A stretch of 64,000 nt of DNA from DSAD01 sp036825155 (GCA_036825155.1 DAISYU010000002.1:1-64000), one strand, 5' to 3'; shown: positions 27,048 to 36,505, numbered from the stretch's first letter. Notes: generated from the letters alone by a model not told the origin. Program-made: numbers and translations.

Positions 27048-28552
27048 TGTTTCAATACCCCCTTGTCTATCTTGCCGGAAGGTTTCTTCGGCAACGTCTT
27101 TAAAACATTCCAGTATTTCGGATGCTTATGAACGGAGAGTCTTTTGTTTGCAAAAGACTTCACCTCCTCGAGATCAAAGGTCTTCTCATCGAGGGGTACA
27201 ATAAACGCCTCAGGGACCTCGGAGAGAAACTCGTCAGGCCTTCCCACGACCGCAACTTCATGCACCAACCCCGATTCCATGATCGCTTCTTCGATCTCCT
27301 TTGGCGAAACCCGTTCTCCGCCGATCTTGAGCATCTCTTTTTTCCTGCCGGTGAGATATATGTAACCGTCTTCATCCATGTGGCCGAGATCACCGGTTAC
27401 GAGCCCCCACTGTTTCAGGACATTATCGGTCTCTTCTTTGTCCTGCCAGTATCCCTGCATGATATTGTCGCCTGTCGCACAGATATTACCCACCTCATAA
27501 GGCTTCAGCAGTGTCCCTTTGTTGTCCCGGATAGTAATCTCGACTCCCGGGATGGCCACACCGATTGATCCGCGTTTATTATCCAGAAGCTTTTGAGGCG
27601 GCAGGTAGGTAAGTCTCGCCGATGCCTCTGTAGCACCGTACATGATATATAATGAAACCATCCCTATATGCTTCAGCAGTCTTTCGGTGAGGGCAGGGGC
27701 CATTGCACCCCCCGCCTGGGTGATGTATCTCAGCGTCGGTATCTGCGTCTTGGTAAAAACCGATCTGTTCAGCAGAATGGCAAAGGTTGACGGGACCCCG
27801 GCAAACCCGGTGACTTCCTTGTCCACCATGTCCTTCACCACGGCGTTGGGGAATGCGAAACGGTTATTGATGACAATGGATCCCCCCACCATGAAATGTG
27901 TATTGAGCAGGGTCTTGCCGTAGACATAGTAGAACGGAAGAACCGCCATGATCCTGTCAGTCTCGCTCAGCCCCAGGTAGGAAACGATCGATGCGGTATT
28001 GGTACTGAGGTTCTTGTGGGTGAGCATGACCCCTTTCGGCCTGCCGGTGCTGCCGGAGGTGTATACGATGGCAGCGAGATCATCTTCGCACAGAGAAGGA
28101 TCGCCGGTATGTTCCTTTTGTCGATGAACATCTTCCCACGTGTAGACATTCACCCCCCTGGAGGTAAAGGGCATGTTAGGCCCGATTATACAGGGGATGG
28201 CAATGTCAGCAAGACGCTTTGCACTTCCCTTTGAGAGTATGCAGATTCTGGCCCCGGAGTTTTCGATAAAATATTCCATCTCCGTCAACGTGGATTTATC
28301 AGGCACCTCCACGCACACACCGCCTGCCTTCAAGATACCATAGTAGGATGCGATACTCTCCAGAGAGTTCTCCGCTGCCATGAGGACTCTATCGCCCTTT
28401 TTCAGGCCGTTATCTCTCAATAATGTGGAAAGCCTGTTGGCAAATGAGTTGACCTCCCGGAAGGTTGCAGTAATCTCACCATGCAGTACCGCTGTTTTTT
28501 CAGGATACCTGTCTGCGGATGATTCCAGGAAATGATGGACAAACTCCGCCAC
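27044..28552 (-). CDS. AMP-forming acyl/aminoacyl ligase
   Basis: ANL-superfamily adenylating enzyme of 502 residues. Core motifs are all present: VYTSGSTGRPKGVMLTH (A3), YGATEAS (A5), TGDLGHMDEDGYIYLTGRKKEMLKIGGERVSP (A7-A8) and the C-terminal catalytic lysine in KKPSGKIDKG (A10). It starts on the last base of the acyl carrier protein gene and ends in an ATGA overlap with the PP-loop gene. The obvious reading is that it loads the adjacent carrier protein. The acid loaded is not known. Confidence 0.87.
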   Translation of the reverse strand: MAEFVHHFLESSADRYPEKTAVLHGEITATFREVNSFANRLSTLLRDNGLKKGDRVLMAAENSLESIASYYGILKAGGVCVEVPDKSTLTEMEYFIENSGARICILSKGSAKRLADIAIPCIIGPNMPFTSRGVNVYTWEDVHRQKEHTGDPSLCEDDLAAIVYTSGSTGRPKGVMLTHKNLSTNTASIVSYLGLSETDRIMAVLPFYYVYGKTLLNTHFMVGGSIVINNRFAFPNAVVKDMVDKEVTGFAGVPSTFAILLNRSVFTKTQIPTLRYITQAGGAMAPALTERLLKHIGMVSLYIMYGATEASARLTYLPPQKLLDNKRGSIGVAIPGVEITIRDNKGTLLKPYEVGNICATGDNIMQGYWQDKEETDNVLKQWGLVTGDLGHMDEDGYIYLTGRKKEMLKIGGERVSPKEIEEAIMESGLVHEVAVVGRPDEFLSEVPEAFIVPLDEKTFDLEEVKSFANKRLSVHKHPKYWNVLKTLPKKPSGKIDKGVLKQ

Positions 28553-28803
28553 TACGCGACACCCTTTGTCTTCAAAAACGCGATGATATTCTGAATTGTT
28601 TCAAGGTTCTCGGGGATCAGTTCTTCATCCTCGATCTGGATATCAAAGGTAGCTTCAAGGAACTCCACCAGTTCAAGCACCCCGGTAGAGTCCATTATGC
28701 CGCTCTCTATCAAAGATTCTTCGACATCGATTGGGGTTTCACTGCGGCCCATGATAAAGTTTTCTTTGATAAAATCAATAATTGTTGATTGAATATCAGG
28801 CAT
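28552..28803 (-). CDS. Acyl/peptidyl carrier protein
   Basis: An 83-residue carrier protein whose S39 in the DSTG motif (SGIMDSTGVLELVEFLE) would carry phosphopantetheine. The canonical DSL is changed to DST, common in stand-alone carrier proteins of secondary pathways. The start at 28803 is supported by GAGAGG six bases upstream; an ATG at 28818 would overlap that site. It leads a tightly packed operon with its presumed ligase. Confidence 0.87.
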   Translation of the reverse strand: MPDIQSTIIDFIKENFIMGRSETPIDVEESLIESGIMDSTGVLELVEFLEATFDIQIEDEELIPENLETIQNIIAFLKTKGVA

Positions 28804-29012
28804 ATGAATCCTCTCCATAAAAACTTAGTCGATTGTAGTATCGGCATCATAATTGCCAAAGATTATTATTTCAACGCCAAAATTATTTCAGTGGGTAACA
28901 CGAAGGAGTAGGGAAAATTTCCCGTGCGTGTTATGATGCGGATGTGATCATCCGATGATATCAGCAGGGATTTTTATAAGAGCTCTTAAGAGAGAAGAGG
29001 GGGCGATAACAG

Positions 29013-29975
29013 ATGAAATTTAATAGGGACATACTCAAAATACATGCTGCCGATGAGACGGAAAAGGTCTGTGCCTTTCTGAAAGAACAGGTGTCTTCGG
29101 TGTTTCGCAGAACAGGCATTGTGGTGGGTCTGAGCGGCGGGATCGACTCCGCTGTCATGGCTGCGCTAGCAGTGGAGGCGCTGGGTACAGACAAGGTAGC
29201 AGGCCTTGTTCTCCCGGAAAAGGAGTCGAACCCTCTCAGCAGCCAATATGCCGCAAAGCATGCGGACAAACTCGGCATCGAGTATAGAGAGGTCGACATC
29301 ACCCCCACCGTGGAGAGTGTCGCATCCTACAGCTCCCGCGATGAATATATCAGAAATCTTGTCCCCCAGTATTCTCCCGGCTGCAAATATAATATCACAC
29401 TGCCCACGGATCTTCTGGAGAGGGACTCTTTCAGCTTCTACGTCCTTCAGGTTCAGCTTCCTGACGGCACCATAAAAAAGAAGAGGCTGAACTTTGATGC
29501 ATTCAGGGCAATCACCTCTTTTGCCAATATCAAGATCAGGTCGCGCATGATCCATCTCTATGCCGAGGCCGAGCGTCTGAACTGCGTTGTCGCAGGTACA
29601 ACAAACAGGACGGAATACATCCTCGGTGACTTCTGCAAATACGGTGACGGAGGAACGGATATCGAGGCCCTGGCGCATTTGTACAAGAACCAGATATATC
29701 AGCTTGCAGATTATCTGGGCGTAATCCCGGAGATTATTGACCGCAGTCCTTCGCCCGACACCTTCAGCCTGCCGGTAAGCGACCAGGAATTCTTTTTCCG
29801 GATCGCATTCGATAAGCTCGACCTCCTGTTATATGCCTGGGAGCACAAGGTGAGCACCAGTGAGACGGGACGGGTCCTTGATCTCTCCGAAGATGCCGTG
29901 AACAGGGCTTTTACGGATTTCACAACAAAGAACCGTACCACATCTCACCTGCGTGAAATGCCGCATTCCATGTGA
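29013..29975 (+). CDS. nadE: NadE-like NH3-dependent NAD+ synthetase
   Basis: A 320-residue PP-loop amide synthetase. VGLSGGIDSAVMAAL (residues about 38-52), VAGTTNRTEY and KYGDGGTDI...LYKNQIYQLADYLG match NadE. Compared with ordinary NadE there is an insertion of several tens of residues at about 120-165 (SYSSRDEYIRNLV...LPDGTIKKKRL). No glutaminase domain is fused. It is divergent from the ACP-ligase-PP-loop operon across a 209 bp control region, so it may make an amide in that pathway rather than, or besides, NAD. Both readings are open. Confidence 0.75.
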   Translation: MKFNRDILKIHAADETEKVCAFLKEQVSSVFRRTGIVVGLSGGIDSAVMAALAVEALGTDKVAGLVLPEKESNPLSSQYAAKHADKLGIEYREVDITPTVESVASYSSRDEYIRNLVPQYSPGCKYNITLPTDLLERDSFSFYVLQVQLPDGTIKKKRLNFDAFRAITSFANIKIRSRMIHLYAEAERLNCVVAGTTNRTEYILGDFCKYGDGGTDIEALAHLYKNQIYQLADYLGVIPEIIDRSPSPDTFSLPVSDQEFFFRIAFDKLDLLLYAWEHKVSTSETGRVLDLSEDAVNRAFTDFTTKNRTTSHLREMPHSM

Positions 29976-30032
29976 CATCATGGTCGGCACGGGTTCTGAC
30001 CAGAGTGACAACCCCTGGTGTCGTGGCATGTA

Positions 30033-31664
30033 TCATTTCTGATACGGGATAACATTTCCCCTGTTCAGGAGAAAATGAGGATCGACAGCGCTCTTTGAAA
30101 ACCGAACCTGTTGAATGGCATCATTCCCATAGCATCTCAAGAAATCATCCCTCTTGCGCTTTCCGGTGCCGTGCTCGCCTGAATAGACTCCGCCCAAGAA
30201 TGCCGATTTCTCCACAATCATGGCGTATACCTCGGTGGCACGTTCAAGCTGGTTTTTTTCCGGAAGGACCATAAAGTGAATATGACAATCTCCGAGATGA
30301 CCGAACGTCAGGTAATCCAGATCCTCGCCAATGAGTAGATTGTGTGTATATTCGAGGAATTCCCCGAATCTGTCTTCAGGTACTACGGTATCGGTCATAA
30401 TGGTATATGTTCCACGCCTCTGGACCACCTCGAGAGAGTTCGACGGCATGGAGTGACGGGCTTCCAGAAAGAGGGAACGGTCACGGTCATTGATCATGAT
30501 CTTTATTGCAGCCTCTGCAATATCACAATCGGCATCCATGAGGATCTCAAACCACTCCCCAGCCGCATCGTCGTATGACCTCTCAAAAAGCGGTATCTGT
30601 ATATACACCCCCACCTGATTGTCCCCGACAAACAACTTCTGTTCATGATCCATGTATTTCCGGCAGTTGACCCCGAAATATTCGAGTGCAGACAGGGAAC
30701 TGAAATCCCCTGAAAACCTTTTAGAAATGTAGTCGAGTAGTTGGAGGGCATTTTTTTCTCCCGGCAGTGAACAGAAGAGGTCGAGATAATCGTATGGCCT
30801 TCTTGAAAGTCTCAGGGTGCATGCCGTGACGATGCCGAAGAGTCCTTCGCTCCCGACAATAAGGTCGATGAAATCCATCACACCATCAGGGGATGAATAG
30901 GGGCCGCTTGCATTCTTTATTGCCGGACGCTGGTAGCGCGGCACTCTCCACACGGTCTCATGCTCTCTATGCAAAAGGATGAATTCTCCTTTGCTGGAAA
31001 TATACTCCCCCCTGTTTGCCTGTATTTTCAGTCCACTGGGAAGGATAACATCCAGGGATTCCACCCAGTGCCTCATGGCACCGATCTCTCCCGGAGTAAA
31101 ACCCGAGGCATTACAGGCAAGAGAACCTCCCACCATCGCATCGGTACGGCTTGTGGGATCCACAGGGAATACGAGCGTATCACGGCTCTGTCTGAGAACT
31201 TCTTTGCGAAGGTCCTCAACAATGATGCCCACAGGGCACCTGACCGTCATGGACTGCTCGTCAACCCTCACCTCTGGAGCATTCATGTTCGCCAGAGAGA
31301 TTATGATACCGGAAACCGGGGTTGCACTGCCGGTAAGGTTTGATCTGCCTGCAGAGACGGTAAACGGGATTCCGGCCGAAAAACATGCCCTCGATATAAT
31401 CGCGTATTCACGTTCTGAGCCCGGTCTTGCTACAGCAGCAGCATGGCCTGGCAGGTTGGAACTGTCTGAAATGTAGCCGCTTATAATATCCTCGTCCAGC
31501 TCCAGCCGCAGTGAGAATACATTCTCAAGGAATAATGAGAGCTCTGCAATGGTATCGCTGTCAGGGATCTGTGCGCAGAATCGATCAATGTGCTCATATT
31601 CATCAGGGGTGAGCACCTCTTCGAGGGGTATCCTGTTAGTTGGTGAATCCTTGATATCAACCAT
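30033..31664 (-). CDS. FAD-binding GlcD/D-lactate dehydrogenase-type oxidase
   Basis: A 543-residue flavoprotein of the PCMH/GlcD type, which oxidises 2-hydroxy acids. The FAD domain shows SAGRSNLTGSATP, VDPTSRTDAMVGGSLACNASG and GSEGLFGIVT. The C-terminal domain shows LTFGHLGDCHIHF and YSGEHGTGKRK, the catalytic and FAD-contact blocks. It has an N-terminal extension of about 65 residues relative to GlcD. No iron-sulfur subunit is seen. It follows the TRAP/LivJ genes on the same strand but behind a terminator, so it may have its own promoter. Confidence 0.85.
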   Translation of the reverse strand: MVDIKDSPTNRIPLEEVLTPDEYEHIDRFCAQIPDSDTIAELSLFLENVFSLRLELDEDIISGYISDSSNLPGHAAAVARPGSEREYAIISRACFSAGIPFTVSAGRSNLTGSATPVSGIIISLANMNAPEVRVDEQSMTVRCPVGIIVEDLRKEVLRQSRDTLVFPVDPTSRTDAMVGGSLACNASGFTPGEIGAMRHWVESLDVILPSGLKIQANRGEYISSKGEFILLHREHETVWRVPRYQRPAIKNASGPYSSPDGVMDFIDLIVGSEGLFGIVTACTLRLSRRPYDYLDLFCSLPGEKNALQLLDYISKRFSGDFSSLSALEYFGVNCRKYMDHEQKLFVGDNQVGVYIQIPLFERSYDDAAGEWFEILMDADCDIAEAAIKIMINDRDRSLFLEARHSMPSNSLEVVQRRGTYTIMTDTVVPEDRFGEFLEYTHNLLIGEDLDYLTFGHLGDCHIHFMVLPEKNQLERATEVYAMIVEKSAFLGGVYSGEHGTGKRKRDDFLRCYGNDAIQQVRFSKSAVDPHFLLNRGNVIPYQK

Positions 31665-31700
31665 TTTTCATCCTATTATATCATACGAAAGACCCATATG

Positions 31701-31732
31701 AAAAAAATGCAGGGCCACATATGACCCTGCAT
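31701..31732 (-). terminator. Intrinsic terminator after the LivJ-type gene
   Basis: On the minus strand an 8-bp stem ATGCAGGG...CCCTGCAT with a 10-base loop is followed directly by seven T. It lies about 43 bp after the stop of the LivJ-like gene and separates it from the FAD oxidase gene. Confidence 0.85.
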
Positions 31733-31774
31733 TGAAATTGTGGGTATATTAAGAGGAGAGGTTCTCAGTCATCT

Positions 31775-33019
31775 CTACTTTATATCTCTGGCGGCCTGAA
31801 TCTCTGTTTCACTGCGCCAGGATTCTTCACCCTTGATTATGATTAAATCTTTATAGATGGGGAAAGGATAATCCGGGCTTTTGCCAACCATACCGATATA
31901 AGATGGGCAGTTGAGCTGGTTGTCAATCTTGCGGAAAGAGAGCCGGCCTCTGGTGGTCTTTATGGTTAAGCCGCTCATGACATCCTTCACCTTCTCGCTG
32001 TCAATGGTACCAGCTTTGTCTATTCCCTGTTTCAGGGCATATACTGCATCATATTCCATGACCGCCCAATCAGATGGATACTGTCCGTATCTACCCTTAT
32101 AGTTCTTGACAAAATTACTCATCATCGGTTCATCCATGTGGGCAAAAAAAGGTGCCCGGCATACCCCGATCACTCCACGCGGAAGCATGTCCCCCTGTGC
32201 AATGAGTTCCGAGACACTGATAAGTGATCCCTGATAGGGAAAAAGCTCGAAGAAACCGAATGTCTTAGCCTGGTTTAACCACAATTCGTTGTCTTTCGAT
32301 GCCAGGGAGCCATACACAAAGTCCGGTTCCTCGACCGATATCTTCTTGATGTACGGATAGAATTCCGTTTCGCCGAGGGTTGGCCAGAACTCCTTCTTCA
32401 ACTTAAGGTGAGGTGCGGCCTGCTTGAGGATCTGAACAAAGATGGTCTGGGATGATCTTCCCCATTCGTAATCAGACGCCAGCGTCACGTATTCATCCCA
32501 CTCTTTGTCCTTTGACAGTTTAGCCACGCCCAAAGCCACAGCCTTTGCCTGCATGTATGTGTTTGGGACCACGGAGAATGTGTATGGACTGAAATTGTTT
32601 TTGGTGAGGTTCTCGGAATTGCTTATGGCCGCAATATGGAGGACCTTGTGTTCCCTGCACACCGGTTTTATGGCAATGGCACACGCACTGGAGTATGTAC
32701 CGAGTATGCAGCGCACACTGTCGTCCAGAATCAGTTCCCGTGCCTTGCGTTCAGCTGCATCCGGCCTCGTGAGCGTATCCCGCACGAAGAGCTTTACCGG
32801 GTGTTTGCCGAGCATGCCGCCCTGTGCATTTATCTCGTCAACAGCCAGTTCGATGGCCTTTATGCCATCCATACTGTAGAGAGTACCAGGGCCTGAAAGG
32901 CCCAGGGCTACTCCGAGATTATACGGTTCTTGAGCCCCGGCAGTTCCCACCACCAGAGCAGAACCTGCCAGCATGCATGCCAACAGGACCACCGCGTTCT
33001 TAAGTCCCTTCATTCTCAT
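31775..33019 (-). CDS. LivJ-type periplasmic substrate-binding protein
   Basis: A 414-residue Peripla_BP_6 protein. A signal peptide ends near AGA-QEP. The mature start YNLGVALGLSGPGTLYSMDGIKAIELAVDEINAQGGMLGKHPVKLFVRD is classic for branched-chain amino acid or aromatic acid binding proteins. A good GGAGGTGG precedes the ATG. No LivHMGF transport genes are present; instead the gene follows a TRAP permease by 32 bp in the same operon. It may bind the same or a related ligand and act as a sensor or alternative receptor. Confidence 0.87.
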   Translation of the reverse strand: MRMKGLKNAVVLLACMLAGSALVVGTAGAQEPYNLGVALGLSGPGTLYSMDGIKAIELAVDEINAQGGMLGKHPVKLFVRDTLTRPDAAERKARELILDDSVRCILGTYSSACAIAIKPVCREHKVLHIAAISNSENLTKNNFSPYTFSVVPNTYMQAKAVALGVAKLSKDKEWDEYVTLASDYEWGRSSQTIFVQILKQAAPHLKLKKEFWPTLGETEFYPYIKKISVEEPDFVYGSLASKDNELWLNQAKTFGFFELFPYQGSLISVSELIAQGDMLPRGVIGVCRAPFFAHMDEPMMSNFVKNYKGRYGQYPSDWAVMEYDAVYALKQGIDKAGTIDSEKVKDVMSGLTIKTTRGRLSFRKIDNQLNCPSYIGMVGKSPDYPFPIYKDLIIIKGEESWRSETEIQAARDIK

Positions 33020-33051
33020 GGTTCCACCTCCGTGTTAATTAATCTCCTTAA

Positions 33052-34383
33052 TTAATCTACGATCATGGAAGGAAGCCACATGACTGCCTGCGGGAAATAA
33101 GCGCATATTATCAAGCCTATGAGCATGAGTGCGACAAACGGAATGATTCCCCAATAGACCTTTTTGATATCGATACGATCCGGATCGACTCCTTTTATGT
33201 AGAAGAGTGCATAGCCGAATGGCGGTGTCAGGAATGATGCCTGCAGATTGACTGCCATCATTATCACAAACCAGATAGGATCAAACCCCAGTTCCTTGGC
33301 TATGGGGAGGAACAGGGGGAAGCAGATAAGCACAATGCCGATCCAGTCGATAAACATTCCCAGGAGAAATACTATGAGCATCATTACCCAGAAGGTTCCC
33401 CATTTGCCCATCCCGAGTCCTGTGACAAACTCAGTTACGACATCACCTCCGCCGATGCCGAGAAAAACACCGGTGAAACACGTCGCACCGCAGAGGATGA
33501 TTATTACCATGGTGTTGGTCTTGGCTGTCTGTATGGCTGCCTGGTACAGTCCATTCCAGGTAAACTTCCCATATCCGATAACCATCAGGAAAGCGAGGAA
33601 CGCTCCGACACCGGAAGCCTCTGTCGGGGTGGCTATCCCAAAGAATATAGACCCCAGGACACCCAGAATGAGGACCAGGGGAGGTACCAGCGATTTCAAG
33701 ACCATCCACATTATATCCTTAGAGGTTACCGCAGCCCGTTCCTCCTTGCTTATCGGGGGGCCGAGCTCAGGATTCAGGTGACATCTGATATATACATATA
33801 TCAGGTAGAGGAGGGAGAGTATAATACCCGGCATAACAGCGCCTGCAAACAGTTTCCCAACTGAGATAGTTGCCTCGCTGGCCATGACAACCAGCATGAT
33901 GCTGGGGGGGATAAGGATACCCAGTGTACCTCCTGCACATATAGCACCATAGGACAGTTCCTCATTATACCCGTATTTTCTCATCATCGGCAGGGCCAGA
34001 AGACCCATGGTGACAACAGAGGCACCGATGATGCCGGTACATGCAGCAAAGATTGTCGAGACAACGACGACAGTCAATGCAATCCCGCCCTTTGTCTGGC
34101 CCAGGAGATAGCGCAGCGCCTTGAAGAGGTCTTCGGCAACACCCGACCGGTCGAGAAACTGGGCCATGAAAATAAATAATGGGATGGCTAAGAGAACATA
34201 ATTGTCCATGGTGCCCCATATGCGGTTCATGAACATATAAAAGACTGAAGGACCCCATCCTATATATCCGAAGATCACTGCCAGACCACCCAGCACAAAG
34301 GCGAGAGGATGACCCATAAACAGCCCGATCAGGAGCCCTGCAAACATAAGAACAGTTAGAACTTCCGGACTCAGATCAATCAT
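33052..34383 (-). CDS. dctM: TRAP transporter large permease DctM
   Basis: The 443-residue ion-coupled translocator of a TRAP system, with about 12 membrane segments. MDNYVLLAIPLFIFMAQFLDRSG, GIIGASVVTMGLLALPMM, GGTLGILIPPSIMLVV and NLQASFLTPPFGYALFY are family blocks. It starts in a 4-bp overlap with dctQ (ATGA). Confidence 0.95.
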   Translation of the reverse strand: MIDLSPEVLTVLMFAGLLIGLFMGHPLAFVLGGLAVIFGYIGWGPSVFYMFMNRIWGTMDNYVLLAIPLFIFMAQFLDRSGVAEDLFKALRYLLGQTKGGIALTVVVVSTIFAACTGIIGASVVTMGLLALPMMRKYGYNEELSYGAICAGGTLGILIPPSIMLVVMASEATISVGKLFAGAVMPGIILSLLYLIYVYIRCHLNPELGPPISKEERAAVTSKDIMWMVLKSLVPPLVLILGVLGSIFFGIATPTEASGVGAFLAFLMVIGYGKFTWNGLYQAAIQTAKTNTMVIIILCGATCFTGVFLGIGGGDVVTEFVTGLGMGKWGTFWVMMLIVFLLGMFIDWIGIVLICFPLFLPIAKELGFDPIWFVIMMAVNLQASFLTPPFGYALFYIKGVDPDRIDIKKVYWGIIPFVALMLIGLIICAYFPQAVMWLPSMIVD

Positions 34384-34880
34384 ATCTCCTCCCCCTTGAT
34401 AATGTAAACCCGTTTAATGCATTCAGATATTCCCTGTAGTGCAAGAAGGATAAAGGTGACGACGATTACGGTCTTTACTGGATATAACGGTGGAGCGAAT
34501 ACACTCCATGAAGTCTCCTTCATTGCCCAGGATCGAGAGGCAAAAAGATATCCCTGCCAGATGCTTACTGTACAAAACGGGAAGAAGAACAACAGGTATG
34601 ATACCAGATCAAGTATTGCCCTGGCCCTTTTTGAAAGCATCATGGTGAAAATATCAACAGAAACATGAGATCCATACAACAGGCCAAAACCTGCCACGAT
34701 CATGAAATGGAGTGCATAGACCTGCTTAAGCACTTCAAAACTCCATATGGTGGGTGCTCCGAGGAATCTTCTTAGAATAACCTCCATGACTGTCAGGAGT
34801 ACGAGTGGAACCACAAGCCAGCAGAAGATTCTGCCTGTCCACTCGTTGATTGAATCAAGGAATTTGACTAGCTTCTTCAC
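34380..34880 (-). CDS. dctQ: TRAP transporter small permease DctQ
   Basis: The 166-residue, four-helix small membrane subunit. WTGRIFCWLVVPLVLLTVMEVILRRFLGAPTIW and the later SHVSVDIFTMMLSKRAR are typical DctQ blocks. The start is a GTG at 34880 behind AGGAGGGG. It lies 181 bp after dctP, with a hairpin between. Confidence 0.92.
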   Translation of the reverse strand: MKKLVKFLDSINEWTGRIFCWLVVPLVLLTVMEVILRRFLGAPTIWSFEVLKQVYALHFMIVAGFGLLYGSHVSVDIFTMMLSKRARAILDLVSYLLFFFPFCTVSIWQGYLFASRSWAMKETSWSVFAPPLYPVKTVIVVTFILLALQGISECIKRVYIIKGEEI

Positions 34881-35000
34881 GTTTTACCCCTCCTGTATGT
34901 GCTTTTGATGCAACACTTCTTAAGGTGCTGATGTTGTGATACTGATCGTGTATCACTCTCCATTCTCTTGAGACTCACAATCCTGTATCTTTCAGGAAAA

Positions 35001-35031
35001 GCGCAGGGGTCTGTTTCGGTGACCCCTACGC
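35001..35031 (-). promoter_or_regulatory. Intercistronic hairpin between dctP and dctQ
   Basis: AGGGGTC at 35005-35011 pairs with GACCCCT at 35021-35027, extended by GCG/CGC across one mismatch. There is no U-tract. Such hairpins after dctP often stabilise the binding-protein mRNA or partly stop transcription so that it outnumbers the permease; that role is inferred. Confidence 0.5.
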
Positions 35032-35061
35032 CGCATTGTAATTATCCAAGCTGTATGTCTG

Positions 35062-36156
35062 CTATTCTATTTCAGGATAGGTCTTCGGATTAAATCCGAA
35101 CTTAAACTCACCCTCCATAGAGCGCCACTGTGCGAATGCCTTCCTGAACTTTATCTGCGATTCGATAGATTTCTTGAAGAGAGGATTGGCCTTTGCCGAT
35201 TCCGTGGTATGCTTGTTCGTCAGTTGTTCAATGGTATCAAGCACCGATGGATCATATGTTGTGATCTGGATGCCCTTATCAAGGAACTTCTGTGTGAATT
35301 CAATGGTGTCATAATACTGCTTTGTTGTGAATTCCATGGCAGCTGCCTTGGCGGCATATCTGAGGTCTTCCTGAAGGTCAGGACCAAGCTCATCCCATAC
35401 CTTCTTATTGATCATGACACCCATGACGGATGCGGGCTGATGCCATCCGGGAACAGCCCAGTATTTTGTCACCTCACCGAATCCCATCCTCCAGTCTGAT
35501 GAGGGGCTGGAAAATTCCGCTGCATCAATAACACCTTTCTGAAGTGCCTGATAAATCTCCTGACCTGACATTGCAACCTGTGCTGCCCCAAGGTCTTTCA
35601 AAAGCTTGCCCTGGGTCTGTCCTGACATACGTATCTTCATACCTTTGAGATCTTCCAGGGTTTTGATTGGCTTATTGCTTCTGAGTCCGCATTCCATGGG
35701 AGTGACTCCGGTAACGAGATATACTATCCCGAATTTTCCGTATGCCTCATCATAAATGGCCTGGCCGCCGCCCTGGTAAATCCAGAGAAGGTAATCGATC
35801 GGTGTCAGACCCATTGGATAAGATCCGAGTGTATCAAATACTGAATCTTTTCCAGCCCAGTAGTTCGGCCAGTCACCTGAAGCCTCTATTGTCCCTTTAC
35901 TAACAGCATCAAAAACCTCATAGGACGGCATCAGTGTTCCGCCGGTAAAGAATTTGATCTCCAGACGTCCTTTGCATATCTGATTAGCGGCTTTCACAAA
36001 TGCCTGGTCAGCTTCGATAAGAGAGATCGACGGTGGCCATGTGGAGGTCATCTTCCACTTTATAACCTTCTCAGCAGCATTTGCTGGTGTTACTCCTGCT
36101 GTCAGACCCAATAGCAGCGCTAGTACCACAATGATAAATAAACCTTTTTTCCCCAT
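35062..36156 (-). CDS. dctP: TRAP transporter substrate-binding protein DctP
   Basis: A 364-residue DctP-family receptor. The signal peptide ends near ANA-AEK. The ligand-carboxylate arginine region is ECGLRSNKPIKTLEDLKGMKIRMSG, and AAEFSSPSSDWRMGFGEV forms the specificity region. Length and the WRMGF stretch resemble TakP-type receptors for 2-keto or aromatic acids, but the ligand cannot be fixed. AAGGAGG precedes the ATG at a slightly long spacing. It heads the operon and faces a sigma-54 activator gene across a 349 bp region. Confidence 0.93.
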   Translation of the reverse strand: MGKKGLFIIVVLALLLGLTAGVTPANAAEKVIKWKMTSTWPPSISLIEADQAFVKAANQICKGRLEIKFFTGGTLMPSYEVFDAVSKGTIEASGDWPNYWAGKDSVFDTLGSYPMGLTPIDYLLWIYQGGGQAIYDEAYGKFGIVYLVTGVTPMECGLRSNKPIKTLEDLKGMKIRMSGQTQGKLLKDLGAAQVAMSGQEIYQALQKGVIDAAEFSSPSSDWRMGFGEVTKYWAVPGWHQPASVMGVMINKKVWDELGPDLQEDLRYAAKAAAMEFTTKQYYDTIEFTQKFLDKGIQITTYDPSVLDTIEQLTNKHTTESAKANPLFKKSIESQIKFRKAFAQWRSMEGEFKFGFNPKTYPEIE

Positions 36157-36505
36157 CTCATATTCCTCCTTTTGTATTTAGAATGTATCTTTCCTGTACC
36201 CAGCCTTTTTGTAACTACAACAAAATTAATCTGTTAATTTTAATAGTCAAGCAATGCTGATTATATGTGATGCTGAACTTATGGCCCGACCACCTTAATG
36301 GTCTTTGTACATACATAAAAGCAATTTTCAGACCAAACAACAATATAGGTTTTCTTATCATCTCAGAAAGAAGTGTATTTTTAGTAAAGAAGCTGATTTG
36401 TGATATTTCGCGATGAAATTATCTAGACATTAGTATGGCTTGTTGATATAAATTATTGTATCATATGTGAGACATGTAGACCATTTGATACGGGGGGAGG
36501 GCATC
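36157..36505. promoter_or_regulatory. Divergent control region between dctP and the sigma-54 activator
   Basis: An AT-rich region with no gene. On the minus strand TTGGTCT-GAAAA-TTGCT (36336 to 36320) has the GG-N10-GC spacing of a sigma-54 promoter and points at dctP, 164 bp away. Three 7-of-8 matches to the half-site TGTATCAA/TTGATACA lie at 36443-36450, 36457-36464 and 36485-36492, close to the activator start. Confidence 0.5.
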
